A stretch of DNA of 64,000 nt. It comes from Caenimonas sp. SL110. GTDB lineage: Bacteria; Pseudomonadota; Gammaproteobacteria; Burkholderiales; Burkholderiaceae_C. Of this stretch, positions 29,407-38,095 are shown piece after piece; the first letter of the stretch is position 1, and every line of letters begins with the position of its first letter. The notes under the pieces were generated by a model. That model was not told where the DNA came from. It made no database searches and saw only the letters and a list, made by a program, of their open reading frames with translations. The DNA lies in contig NZ_JANU01000031.1 in assembly GCF_001044395.1 (NCBI RefSeq), positions 124,001-188,000 of the forward strand, read 5' to 3'. Position numbers and translations under genes: made by a program.

Positions 29407-30483
29407 CTAGGGGGCGTGGCGGGTGAGCCATTCGAGGTCATTGTAGCGCAGGCCCCAGATGCCCAACGCGTGCTGGATATCAGGCGGCAGCGGTGCATGA
29501 AACTCCAGTTCCATACCCGTCACCGGGTGCACAAATCCCAGCCGGAAGGCATGCAGGGCCTGGCGCTTCATCGACGCTGCAGGAGTGCCCCCATAGACTT
29601 CATCGGCCACCAGGGGATGCCCGATGTGCGCCATATGGACACGGATCTGATGCGTGCGCCCGGTGTGAAGCGTGGCGCGCACCCAGCAGCCTTCTTCAGC
29701 GTCCTGGAGCAGTTCGAAGTCGGTCTGCGCGGGCTTGCCGGTCTCGACCACCGCCATGCGCAGGCGATTGCGCGGGTCGCGTCCGATGGGCGCGTCGACG
29801 TGCCGCGTGATCGTCCCGCCCCAGGTGCGATGCGCCAGTGCGACGTATTGCCGCGAGACGTCGCGCGCGGCGATCATGGCAACCAGCAGGTCCATAGCAG
29901 CTCGCGTGCGCGCGACCACCATCAGGCCGCTGGTGTCCTTGTCCAGCCGGTGCACGATGCCTGCACGGGGCAGCGTACTGGCCAGCGGATCGCGCGCGAG
30001 CAACCCGTTGAGCAGCGTGCCGCTCCAGTTGCCGGGTGCGGGATGCACCACCAGGCCGGCGGGCTTGTTGACCACCAGCAGGTGCTCATCTTCATGGACC
30101 ACGTCAAGATCCATGGCCTCCGGCTTGAAGGCCTGGCTCTGCGGGGTGGGTTTGAGCTCGACCGTTCCCTCGTCGCCGGCTTTCACCTTTTGCGAGGAAC
30201 GCGTTGCCGCAATCCGGTTGATCGTGACCGCTCCGGCCTCTATCAGCTGTTGCAGGTAGTTGCGGGAAAACTCCGGGACGAGTGCTGCCAATGCGTGGTC
30301 GAGCCTGCGGCCGTGATGGGCGGCATCGACGATGAAAGCCCGAGTCTCGGCGTCGGGGCCTGCATCAGCGAGGTCGTCGTGGGGGTCGGTCGATATAATG
30401 AAATTGCCCTGATTCAAGAAAGTTTTCCCGATGTTGCGTGCCAAATTATCCGCGTTGCCTGCGATTGCAATGGCCACTGTCAT
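29407..30483 (-). CDS. rluD: 23S rRNA pseudouridine synthase RluD
   Basis: Pseudouridine synthase for positions 1911/1915/1917 of 23S rRNA helix 69. S4-like N-terminal domain (RRLDHALAALVPEFSR), catalytic GIVHRLDKDTSG motif and C-terminal GRTHQIRVH. The start is uncertain: ATG 30483 gives 358 residues but overlaps the divergent bamD by 53 bases; TTG 30417 gives about 336 residues and avoids the overlap. bamD and its putative TATAAT box lie in this N-terminal region, so I suspect the shorter form. Confidence 0.92.
   Translation of the reverse strand: MTVAIAIAGNADNLARNIGKTFLNQGNFIISTDPHDDLADAGPDAETRAFIVDAAHHGRRLDHALAALVPEFSRNYLQQLIEAGAVTINRIAATRSSQKVKAGDEGTVELKPTPQSQAFKPEAMDLDVVHEDEHLLVVNKPAGLVVHPAPGNWSGTLLNGLLARDPLASTLPRAGIVHRLDKDTSGLMVVARTRAAMDLLVAMIAARDVSRQYVALAHRTWGGTITRHVDAPIGRDPRNRLRMAVVETGKPAQTDFELLQDAEEGCWVRATLHTGRTHQIRVHMAHIGHPLVADEVYGGTPAASMKRQALHAFRLGFVHPVTGMELEFHAPLPPDIQHALGIWGLRYNDLEWLTRHAP
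30394..30399 (+). promoter_or_regulatory. TATAAT box, possible bamD promoter
   Basis: A perfect consensus -10 hexamer lies 31 bases upstream of the bamD ATG, inside the 5' end of divergent rluD. No good -35 box is present at 16-18 bases upstream. Placement suits a short leader for bamD, whose product is essential. Confidence 0.35.
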
Positions 30484-31255
30484 GGCCGTCTCAGTGGCCG
30501 GATGCTCATTGTTGCCAACGTTCAAGTCGGACGAAGCCAAGCAGGACGCCTGGAGCGCCAACAAGCTTTACTCCGAAGCCAAGGATGAAGTTGCCAACGG
30601 CGCATTCGATCGCGCCATTCCATTGCTCGAAAAACTCGAAGGCCGCGCTGCCGGCACACCACTGGCGCAGCAGGCCCAGCTGGACAAGGCCTACGCACAA
30701 TACCGCGCCAATGACCAGGCCGCCGCGCTGGCCACGATCGACCGGTTCATGAAGCTGCATCCCGCGAGCCCGGCCATCGACTATGCCCTGTATCTCAAGG
30801 GCATCGTGAATTTCAACGACAACCTCGGCCTGCTGTCTTTCATCGTGCGCCAGGACCTGTCCGAGCGCGACCAGAAGGCCGCCAAGGAATCGTTCGAGGC
30901 TTTCAAGGAGCTGGCCACCCGCTACCCGGATTCGCGCTACACGCCCGATGCGAAGGCGCGCATGATCTACATCGTCAACTCGCTGGCCCAGTACGAAGTG
31001 CACGTGGCACGCTACTACTACACACGCGGCGCCTATGTGGCAGCAATCAATCGCGCACAGAGCGCATTGACCGACTACCAGGATGTGCCAGCCCTTGAAG
31101 AGGCGCTCTTCATTCTCATGCGCTCGTACGACCAGCTGGGCATGGCCCAATTGCGGGACGACACCAAGCGTGTTTTTGAAAAGACCTACCCGCGCAGCGA
31201 GTATCTGAGCAAAGGCGTCAGGTCCACGCAGGAGCCGTGGTGGAAATTCTGGTGA
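30431..31255 (+). CDS. bamD: Outer membrane protein assembly factor BamD
   Basis: 274-residue essential TPR lipoprotein of the Bam complex. Signal peptide with lipobox VAGC near residue 24, followed by about five TPRs (FDRAIPLLEKLEGR, YRANDQAAALATIDRF, YVAAINRAQSALTD). C-terminal WWKFW motif matches the family. It is the only plus-strand gene between rluD and the helicase gene, and its 3' end overlaps the 3' end of the helicase by 38 bases. Confidence 0.96.
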   Translation: MLRAKLSALPAIAMATVMAVSVAGCSLLPTFKSDEAKQDAWSANKLYSEAKDEVANGAFDRAIPLLEKLEGRAAGTPLAQQAQLDKAYAQYRANDQAAALATIDRFMKLHPASPAIDYALYLKGIVNFNDNLGLLSFIVRQDLSERDQKAAKESFEAFKELATRYPDSRYTPDAKARMIYIVNSLAQYEVHVARYYYTRGAYVAAINRAQSALTDYQDVPALEEALFILMRSYDQLGMAQLRDDTKRVFEKTYPRSEYLSKGVRSTQEPWWKFW

Positions 31256-33278
31256 GCGCATCCATCAGTTCTTCGCTGGACTGAAGCCGCCGCATCGGCG
31301 GCAGCGCCGCCATCAGGCGGCGGCCATAGCCCATCGTCACCAGACGGGTATCGCAAACGACCAGTACCCCCTGGTCCGATTCGCGCCGTATCAGCCGCCC
31401 TGCTCCCTGCTTCAGGGCCACTGCCGCCTCTGGAATTGAATAGTCGTTGAACGAGCTGCGACCCTGCGCTTCGAGTCGCTGCGACCGGGCCTCGACCAGC
31501 GGATCGCCCGGTGGCGGAAACGGGAGCTTGTCGATCACCACGAGCTGCAATGCATCACCGGGCAGGTCCACGCCTTCCCAGAATGATGCTGAGGCGACCA
31601 GCACACAGCCCGCGCGGCCCTGCGATGCGCCTTCGCGAAATCGCTCGATCAGCCGGCGCTTGGGCCACTGCCCTTGCACCAGCACTTCGATCTGCCCGTC
31701 GCCACTGTCAGCGCCAAATCGCCGCTGCAAATCCTCACCGATGGATCTCAGGGCGCGAAGCGTCGTCGTCAGCACCATGGTCCTGCCGCCGAGTTGCGCC
31801 GCACCCTTGGCCGCCAGTTCAGCCACCTGCCGGCTATGGGCTGGGTCGTTGGGTTTGACGATGTCGCGCGGAACGTAAACCGAGGCCTGTGTGGCGTAGT
31901 CGAAAGGACTTTCGACTTTCAGGATTTCAGCTTCCTGCAGGCCGCAGGGCTCGGTGAACCACGAGAGTTTCGCGTCATCACCCAGCGTTGCCGAGGTGAA
32001 TACCCATGAGCGATTGGAGACCTCTTCGCCGCCGGTCTTCAGGAGTTTTTCCTGCACCGCCTTGGCAATGTCCAGCGGCGACTCGACCAGGCGCAGCTGC
32101 GTCCCGACATCGACCCAGCGCACGGCATCACGCTCACACGGGTCGCCAAACTTCTCGACCTTGCGCGCGAACTCCTGCGCGCGCTCGAACAGGCGCTGGA
32201 AGTCCGGAGCAATCTCGGTCACGGTGGACAGCGCATCCATCGCCAGCTTGATCGATTCATGCAGCGTGTCGAGTGCCTCTACCCAGTCGCGGGAAGCAAT
32301 GCCCTCAGGCGACTCTTCGACCCAGCGCAACCGGTTGCCGGGCGCCGACTTGCCGACGACCAAACGAAGATCGCGTGTCGCGCGCTCCACTGCGGAGACG
32401 GCGACTTGCCAGTCCACCAATCCGCGCGCGAACTGCAAACCGGCGGCGAGCATGTCCCGTGCGAAGTCGAGCAATTGCCCCGTGGTGATGTACGTGCCCA
32501 GGAACTGCACGCCGGTCTCATTGAGCTGGTGGGCCTCATCGAAGATCGCAATGCGCACAGTGGGGAGCAATTCAGCCATGCCCGACTCGCGCACCGCGAG
32601 GTCCGCAAAAAACAGGTGGTGATTGACCACGACCACGTCCGCCGCGAGAGCCTCGCGGCGCGCGATGTTGACATGACACGCGCGGAATTTGGGGCACTGG
32701 TTACCCAGGCAATTCTCGCGCGTGGAGGTGACCAGCGGGATCAGCGGGGACCGCTCGTCCAGGCCCGGCAGCTCGGCCAGGTCGCCGGTCCTGGTGGCAG
32801 TAGCCCACTCCTCGATTTTTGCCAGTGACCGCAGCGCGGAACGATCGGGCAGGCTTGCATCGCGCCGCGCCAGTTCCATCCGGTGAATACACAGATAGCT
32901 GCCACGTCCCTTGAGCAGTGCGGTTCGCACCGGCAGGCCCAGGGCTTCGACCAGCTTGGGCAAATCACGTCCGAACAACTGGTCCTGCAAGGTCTTGGTG
33001 GCCGTGGACAGGAGCACGCGTTCGCCGGAGAGCAGCGCAGGGACGAGATACGAGAAGGTCTTGCCGACGCCGGTCCCGGCTTCAACGACCAGCGCTCCGC
33101 CGGTTTCGATGATGCGAGCCACTGCCAGCGCCATCTCGGTCTGGCCGTGACGTGGGCGAAACTGCTCGGCCGCACGCGACAGCTCACCCTCCCCCGCAAA
33201 AACTTCGCGGACCGGCTCGACAAGGGAACGTGGAGAAAGGGGGCTGGCGCTTTGTTGCACGCCGTCGGCGTCTGACAT
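31218..33278 (-). CDS. DinG/YoaA-family ATP-dependent DNA helicase
   Basis: 686-residue XPD-like superfamily 2 helicase. Walker A EAGTGVGKT, an Fe-S domain with four cysteines (GSYLC, then ENCLGNQCPKFRACH), the FDEAHQL box (DEAH) and C-terminal motif GAGRLIRR. The Fe-S cysteines favour the DinG/YoaA branch acting on damaged or R-loop DNA. The start ATG 33278 shares its bases with the stop of the upstream small gene (TGATG). Its 3' end overlaps bamD. Confidence 0.92.
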   Translation of the reverse strand: MSDADGVQQSASPLSPRSLVEPVREVFAGEGELSRAAEQFRPRHGQTEMALAVARIIETGGALVVEAGTGVGKTFSYLVPALLSGERVLLSTATKTLQDQLFGRDLPKLVEALGLPVRTALLKGRGSYLCIHRMELARRDASLPDRSALRSLAKIEEWATATRTGDLAELPGLDERSPLIPLVTSTRENCLGNQCPKFRACHVNIARREALAADVVVVNHHLFFADLAVRESGMAELLPTVRIAIFDEAHQLNETGVQFLGTYITTGQLLDFARDMLAAGLQFARGLVDWQVAVSAVERATRDLRLVVGKSAPGNRLRWVEESPEGIASRDWVEALDTLHESIKLAMDALSTVTEIAPDFQRLFERAQEFARKVEKFGDPCERDAVRWVDVGTQLRLVESPLDIAKAVQEKLLKTGGEEVSNRSWVFTSATLGDDAKLSWFTEPCGLQEAEILKVESPFDYATQASVYVPRDIVKPNDPAHSRQVAELAAKGAAQLGGRTMVLTTTLRALRSIGEDLQRRFGADSGDGQIEVLVQGQWPKRRLIERFREGASQGRAGCVLVASASFWEGVDLPGDALQLVVIDKLPFPPPGDPLVEARSQRLEAQGRSSFNDYSIPEAAVALKQGAGRLIRRESDQGVLVVCDTRLVTMGYGRRLMAALPPMRRLQSSEELMDALTRISTTAPAWT

Positions 33279-33481
33279 CAAGCCGGTTCTTTGGGATCGA
33301 GCGCGAGTTCGAATCGGGCAATCTGGTCGCGCAGGGCAAGCCTGCGTTTTTTCAGGCGCCGCATCATGAGCTCATCCATGGGTTGCTCGTCGCTCGCGCG
33401 GTCGATCATGGCGTCGAGATCGGCATGTTCCATGCGCAATTCGATCAGCCGTCGTTCAGGAGAATGGAGATTGGAATCCAA
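33278..33481 (-). CDS. YdcH-family (DUF465) small protein
   Basis: 67-residue protein: RLIELRMEHADLDAMIDR, then MRRLKKRRLALRDQIARFE, the helical hairpin pattern of YdcH/DUF465 with a basic central segment. Function is unknown in this family. It is cotranscribed with the helicase gene through a TGATG junction. Confidence 0.8.
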   Translation of the reverse strand: MDSNLHSPERRLIELRMEHADLDAMIDRASDEQPMDELMMRRLKKRRLALRDQIARFELALDPKEPA

Positions 33482-33581
33482 GAGTCAGCAGTTGCCCGGG
33501 TGAGTCCCTGGCCGGGTTCGCTCAATAATAAGCTTTTCGCAAGCAATAATCGAGCTTGGGGGAAAGGACCAACACCCACCT

Positions 33582-34355
33582 ATGGCTACGACTATCAGCA
33601 AGGGTTATCGACTCACCGCTTCAACGGGCATCCACAAGGGTGACCGTGAATACCAGCAGGACCAGGTGGCCCTCATCAGCCATCCACGCCTGCCCGGCTG
33701 CGTGTTGGGCATCGTCGCCGATGGCATGGGCGGCAGGAGCGGCGGGCGCAAGGCGTCCGACCAGGTCATGATGACGGCGCGGCAGCTCTTTGAGCGCTAC
33801 TCGCCCGACCATGACGACGCCTCCAATCTGCTCAAGCAGATGATCCAGGAAGCGCACCTGGTGATCAAGCTCACCGCCATTTCGGCGGAACAGGAGCCTC
33901 ACAGCACATTCGCGGCATTCCTGATCAACCCGGCTGGCGACTGCCACTGGATTCATGCAGGCGATTCGCGCATCTATCACTACCATGCGGGCAAGCTGGT
34001 GAAGCGCACGATGGATCACTCGTACGTGCAGACGCTGGTGGATAGAGGCGAACTCACCGAAGAAGAAGCCAACGTCCATCCGCAATCGAACATCCTGATG
34101 GGATGCCTGGGCGCTGAAGAAGACCCGCCGGCTGACCATCACTTCATCAGCATGCTGCGACCCGGCGATGTGATCATGGCCTGCAGCGATGGCGTCTGGC
34201 ATTACTTCAGCCCCGCCGAACTCGGCTCGGTGCTGTCGTCGCTCTCGCCACGCGAAGCGACCGAGTTCCTGATCGAAAAGGCGCGTTCACGGGGGCGCGG
34301 AGGCGGCGACAACCTGTCGATTGCCATCGTGAAGCTGGAGCCACTGGAGAGCTGA
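33582..34355 (+). CDS. PP2C-family serine/threonine protein phosphatase
   Basis: 257-residue metal-dependent phosphatase. The metal-binding motifs are visible: GDREYQQDQ near the N-terminus, ADGMGG (Asp/Gly), HAGDSR and a GGGDNLS motif at the end, matching PP2C motifs I, II, VIII and XI. No signal peptide or membrane segment; cytosolic. No Ser/Thr kinase gene is nearby, so the cognate kinase is elsewhere. The start ATG 33582 has only a distant AAAGGA. Confidence 0.92.
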   Translation: MATTISKGYRLTASTGIHKGDREYQQDQVALISHPRLPGCVLGIVADGMGGRSGGRKASDQVMMTARQLFERYSPDHDDASNLLKQMIQEAHLVIKLTAISAEQEPHSTFAAFLINPAGDCHWIHAGDSRIYHYHAGKLVKRTMDHSYVQTLVDRGELTEEEANVHPQSNILMGCLGAEEDPPADHHFISMLRPGDVIMACSDGVWHYFSPAELGSVLSSLSPREATEFLIEKARSRGRGGGDNLSIAIVKLEPLES

Positions 34356-34405
34356 AGGCGCAGCGCCGATGTCTGCGCTGATGGCTGCGCTTGTGCCGGC
34401 GCGAG

Positions 34406-35080
34406 TCAGGGCGGTGGGGGCGGCAGCGGTTTGGGTGGCGGCTTCTTGCGATCTGCAAGGCGCTTGGCCAACGCTTCCTTGTGGGCCTTGGCGCTGGCCT
34501 CTCTTTCCTGACGGTCCTTCACGGCCTGCCCTGCAGCCTGCATCCGGCTTTGCAGGTCCGCCGCCTTGCCTTTGACCTTCTCGTCGATCTCGGCCTGCCG
34601 CGCGGCAGATGACCCCGGGCGCGGTGCCGAAGCCGCGGCCTTTGCCGCTTTTTGCACACCGCGTGACTCGCGCTCTTTCGCATCGACACGAGCCTTTTCA
34701 GTGTCCGCTTTCCTCTCGGCCTGCTTCTGCGGTGCAGACTTCTCGGCGATGCTTTGCAGCCGCTCTGCGGCCTTGCGTTTGCGCTCGACGTCGTTGACGG
34801 CGACCTCCTGCCGATGCAGTTCGGTCATGACGACCCGGCGCTTGTCCCGCGCGTCATTGACGCAGTCGGTCACGGCGAACTTCTGGTAGCAGGCCTTTTC
34901 CTCGACCTTGTACAAGGCCTCTGCCGCATTGCGCTCGCGGGCGATGCGGGCCTTCTCGACGGCAAAGTTGCCCTGGACCTGAGCTGACGCAGGCAGTTGC
35001 GCGGGCAGCGGCTGCGCGCCCAGCGGCAGCGCAAGCACGGCGGCAAAGGCAAGAACTGTGATGCGAAAAATGTGCTTCAT
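34406..35080 (-). CDS. Exported coiled-coil protein of unknown function
   Basis: 224-residue protein with a signal peptide (MKHIFRITVLAFAAVLALPLGAQ, cut near residue 22). The mature part is highly charged: Lys/Arg/Glu/Ala heptad-like helices with two Cys in the first third (ACYQKF and DCVNDAR) and a poly-Pro C-terminus. It overlaps the zapE stop by 4 bases, so it is translated after zapE. The open frame runs further upstream to 35407 inside zapE and is not used. I do not recognise the family; periplasmic location is likely. Confidence 0.75.
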   Translation of the reverse strand: MKHIFRITVLAFAAVLALPLGAQPLPAQLPASAQVQGNFAVEKARIARERNAAEALYKVEEKACYQKFAVTDCVNDARDKRRVVMTELHRQEVAVNDVERKRKAAERLQSIAEKSAPQKQAERKADTEKARVDAKERESRGVQKAAKAAASAPRPGSSAARQAEIDEKVKGKAADLQSRMQAAGQAVKDRQEREASAKAHKEALAKRLADRKKPPPKPLPPPPP

Positions 35081-36174
35081 GTCAGGCGTGTGTCGACCGT
35101 TCGGTGCTCCAGCGCAAGGTACTCGACCGACTGCATTTCTGTCAGCCGCGACACGGTGCGCGGAAACTCGTGGGCCATCGGCCCCTCGGTGTACAACGCC
35201 TGCGCTGGCACCGCCGCCGACAGGATCAATTTGACGCGCCTGTCGTAAAGCACGTCTATCAGCCATGTAAAGCGCCGCGCTTCCGACGCCATCCGTACCG
35301 GCATCTGCGGCACATCGCTCAGCAGCAGCGTGTGAAACTGGCTCGCGATCTCCAGGTAGTCGTTCTGCGACCGTGGCCCGCCGCACAACGTGCGAAAGTC
35401 GAACCACACAACACCGCCGGCCATACGGCGTGCGCGGATTTCTCGCGCCTCGATATGCAGCACCGGGTTTTCGTCCTTCGATGCGGCCAGCCGCGTGAAG
35501 GCGTCGTTCATCTGCTCGTCAGCCTCGGGGCCGAGCGGTGTGTGGTAGAGCTTGACCTGTTCCATGGTGCGGCGCCGGTAGTCAACGCCGTTGTCCACAC
35601 TCAATACTTCGAGCCGCTCGTTCAGCAGTGCAATGGCCGGCAACACCCGATCGCGGTGCAGACCGTCGGGGTACAGATCGTCGGGCTTGAAGTTGGAGGT
35701 CGTCACAAAGCCGACACCGTTGTCGAACAGCGACTGCAGCAGGCGATGCAGGATCATCGCGTCGGTGATGTCGGCGACGTGGAACTCATCAAAGCAGATC
35801 AAACGGTAGCGCTTGGCCATTCGAGCGCCCAGCACGTCCAGCGGGTTGACCGTGCCCTGCATCTCGGCAAGCTCGCGGTGCACTTCGCGCATGAACTCAT
35901 GGAAATGCAGCCGCGTCTTGCGCACGAGCGGCACCGCCGTGTAGAAGCAATCCATGAGAAAGCTCTTACCGCGCCCCACGCCTCCGTACATGTAGACACC
36001 GCGCGGAATATCCGGGCGGTTGATCAGCTTCTTGAAGACATTGGAGCGCTGCTCCTTGAATGCCGCCCACTCGGACGCGCATCGCTCGAGCGCCTCGACG
36101 GCGCGAAGCTGCGCAGGGTCGCTGGTATAGCCTCGCGCCTGAAGTTCGCGTTCGTAGACTTCGCGAACGGTCAT
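35077..36174 (-). CDS. zapE: Cell division protein ZapE (AFG1-like ATPase)
   Basis: 365-residue AAA-type ATPase of the ZapE/AFG1 family that binds FtsZ and aids Z-ring constriction under stress. Walker A YMYGGVGRGKS in the first third, Walker B region LICFDEFHV, and family motif HFHEFM. It sits just after lpdA of the 2-oxoglutarate dehydrogenase operon with 9 bases between, an association frequent in Burkholderiales. Confidence 0.95.
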   Translation of the reverse strand: MTVREVYERELQARGYTSDPAQLRAVEALERCASEWAAFKEQRSNVFKKLINRPDIPRGVYMYGGVGRGKSFLMDCFYTAVPLVRKTRLHFHEFMREVHRELAEMQGTVNPLDVLGARMAKRYRLICFDEFHVADITDAMILHRLLQSLFDNGVGFVTTSNFKPDDLYPDGLHRDRVLPAIALLNERLEVLSVDNGVDYRRRTMEQVKLYHTPLGPEADEQMNDAFTRLAASKDENPVLHIEAREIRARRMAGGVVWFDFRTLCGGPRSQNDYLEIASQFHTLLLSDVPQMPVRMASEARRFTWLIDVLYDRRVKLILSAAVPAQALYTEGPMAHEFPRTVSRLTEMQSVEYLALEHRTVDTRLT

Positions 36175-36183
36175 GGCCTTGGC

Positions 36184-37611
36184 TTAGAAGTTCAGCGTCC
36201 GCTTGTCCACTGCGAGCGCCGCTTCCTTGGTCGCTTCCGACAACGAGGGATGGGCATGGCAGATGCGCGCGATGTCTTCGGACGACGCGCGGAACTCCAT
36301 GGCCACAACCGCTTCGGAGATCAGCTCGCTGGCCTGCGGCCCCACGATATGCACGCCCAGGATTTCGTCGGTGGTGGCATCGGCCAGGAACTTCACCATG
36401 CCCGTCGTATCGCCCAGTGCGCGTGCGCGCCCATTGGCCATGAACGGGAACGTGCCGGCCTTGTACTTCACACCCGAAGCCTTGAGCTGCTGTTCGGTCT
36501 GGCCGACCCATGCGATTTCGGGGCTGGTGTAGATGACCCAGGGGACGGTGTTGAAGTTGACATGGCCGTGCTGGCCGGCGATGCGCTCGGCGACCGCAAC
36601 ACCCTCTTCTTCCGCCTTGTGCGCCAGCATCGGGCCGCGCACCACGTCGCCCACTGCCCAGACGTTTGCAAGGTTCGTCCTGCAATCGCCATCGACCACC
36701 ACGGCGCCGCGCTCATCGAGCTTGAGCCCGACAGCTTCGGTATTCAGGCCAGTCGTGTTGGGCACCCGGCCGATGGAGATGATGAGCTTGTCGACGTCCA
36801 GCGTCTGCGCTTCGCCCTTGGCGTTGGTCCATGCAACCGACACCGACTTGCCGGACGACTTGATCTCGCCGACCTTCACGCCGAGTTCGATCTTCAATCC
36901 CTGCTTGTCGAACGCCTTCTTGGCTTCCTTGGCGATCTGCTCATCGACGGCGCCCAGGAAGGTCGGCAGTGCTTCGAGCACGGTCACTTCAGCGCCCAGG
37001 CGGCGCCAGACCGAACCCATTTCCAGCCCGATGACGCCCGAACCGATCAGGCCCAGCTTCTTTGGGACCTCGGTGATACGCAAGGCGCCATCGTTGGAGA
37101 GGATGTTCTCTTCGTCGAACGGCGTGCCGGGCAACGCGCGGGCATTGGAGCCGGTGGCGATGATGACGTGCTTGCCGGTGATGATTTCTTCGGTCGAACC
37201 GGCCACCTTGATTTCGTAGCCTGCGTCCGCTGCCTTCACGAACGATCCACGTCCATGGAAGAACGTGATCTTGTTCTTCTTGAACAGGAACAGGATGCCG
37301 TCGTTGTTCTGCTTGACGACCTGGTCCTTGCGGGCCAGCATCTTCGCGAGATCCAGGCCCAGTCCCTTGACTTCGATTCCGTGGTCGGCAAAGTGCTTGC
37401 CGGCATGTTCGTAATGCTCGGACGATTGCAGCAGCGCCTTGGACGGGATGCAACCCACGTTCGTGCAGGTGCCGCCCGGTGCGGGCTTGCCGTCCTTGTT
37501 CTTCCACTCGTCGATGCAGGCGACGCTGAAGCCCAGTTGCGCAGCGCGGATCGCGCCGATGTAGCCGCCAGGGCCGCCGCCAATGACGATCACGTCGAAT
37601 TGCTTGCTCAT
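36184..37611 (-). CDS. lpdA: Dihydrolipoamide dehydrogenase (E3) of the 2-oxoglutarate dehydrogenase complex
   Basis: 475-residue FAD enzyme with the redox disulfide in [15 protein letters not shown], Rossmann motifs [10 protein letters not shown] (FAD) and GSGVIGLE (NAD), and a C-terminal HAHPSLSEA dimer/His-Glu motif. It lacks an N-terminal lipoyl domain, unlike the second E3 at 59.8-61.7 kb, so this copy belongs to the odhAB operon. A small gene sits between odhB and this one. Confidence 0.97.
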   Translation of the reverse strand: MSKQFDVIVIGGGPGGYIGAIRAAQLGFSVACIDEWKNKDGKPAPGGTCTNVGCIPSKALLQSSEHYEHAGKHFADHGIEVKGLGLDLAKMLARKDQVVKQNNDGILFLFKKNKITFFHGRGSFVKAADAGYEIKVAGSTEEIITGKHVIIATGSNARALPGTPFDEENILSNDGALRITEVPKKLGLIGSGVIGLEMGSVWRRLGAEVTVLEALPTFLGAVDEQIAKEAKKAFDKQGLKIELGVKVGEIKSSGKSVSVAWTNAKGEAQTLDVDKLIISIGRVPNTTGLNTEAVGLKLDERGAVVVDGDCRTNLANVWAVGDVVRGPMLAHKAEEEGVAVAERIAGQHGHVNFNTVPWVIYTSPEIAWVGQTEQQLKASGVKYKAGTFPFMANGRARALGDTTGMVKFLADATTDEILGVHIVGPQASELISEAVVAMEFRASSEDIARICHAHPSLSEATKEAALAVDKRTLNF

Positions 37612-37618
37612 ATCTTGT

Positions 37619-38095
37619 TCATTCTTTCTTCAAAACGATGGGCTCGAACTTGCAGCGTTCGCACTTGCCGCGCAGGAACAGCACCGCCCACTCGGGCTGC
37701 TGGCCAGCGGGCGCGCACAACACGGCATCGCGTCCCATCTGCTTGCTTTCAAGGCAGCGCTCCCAGTCGATGGCCGCGAGCCGATCGACCGATTGCGCGT
37801 CCATCGCGATGTCGCCCACCACCGGGCTATCGCGCTTGGCCAAAGCCACTTGTTGAAGCACCTGCGTCTGCAGCGTGGCCTCGGTGAATTTCATCGCTGT
37901 TGCCGGATACGCCTGCTTGCCGTCCTTGCCGATGCCCGCGAGCGAGCAATCGGCGTGAAGCAGCTCCGAGGCCGGACATGCGAGCCGCAGCGACTCGCCC
38001 CGCGGTGAGGGAGCGGAGCCGAACTGCGCCCCGCTCGCACCCATTGCTGACCAGCACAGGACGAGCGCCAGAGCGCCCGCAAACAGGTGTCGCAT
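37619..38095 (-). CDS. Small exported protein within the odh operon
   Basis: 158-residue protein with an N-terminal signal peptide ([22 protein letters not shown]) and several cysteines ([32 protein letters not shown]). The Cys pair near the end is spaced CxxC. Its ATG overlaps the odhB stop by one base, so it is translated with the operon. I know no function; a periplasmic redox or metal-binding role is one reading of the cysteine pattern. Confidence 0.75.
   Translation of the reverse strand: MRHLFAGALALVLCWSAMGASGAQFGSAPSPRGESLRLACPASELLHADCSLAGIGKDGKQAYPATAMKFTEATLQTQVLQQVALAKRDSPVVGDIAMDAQSVDRLAAIDWERCLESKQMGRDAVLCAPAGQQPEWAVLFLRGKCERCKFEPIVLKKE

Noticed and set aside
28597-30588. 663-codon plus-strand open frame
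   Set aside because: Covers scpB and rluD antisense; low-complexity translation without motifs.
35104-37887. 927-codon plus-strand open frame
   Set aside because: Antisense to zapE and lpdA, whose motifs and order are clear; the length is due to lack of stops in GC-rich DNA.
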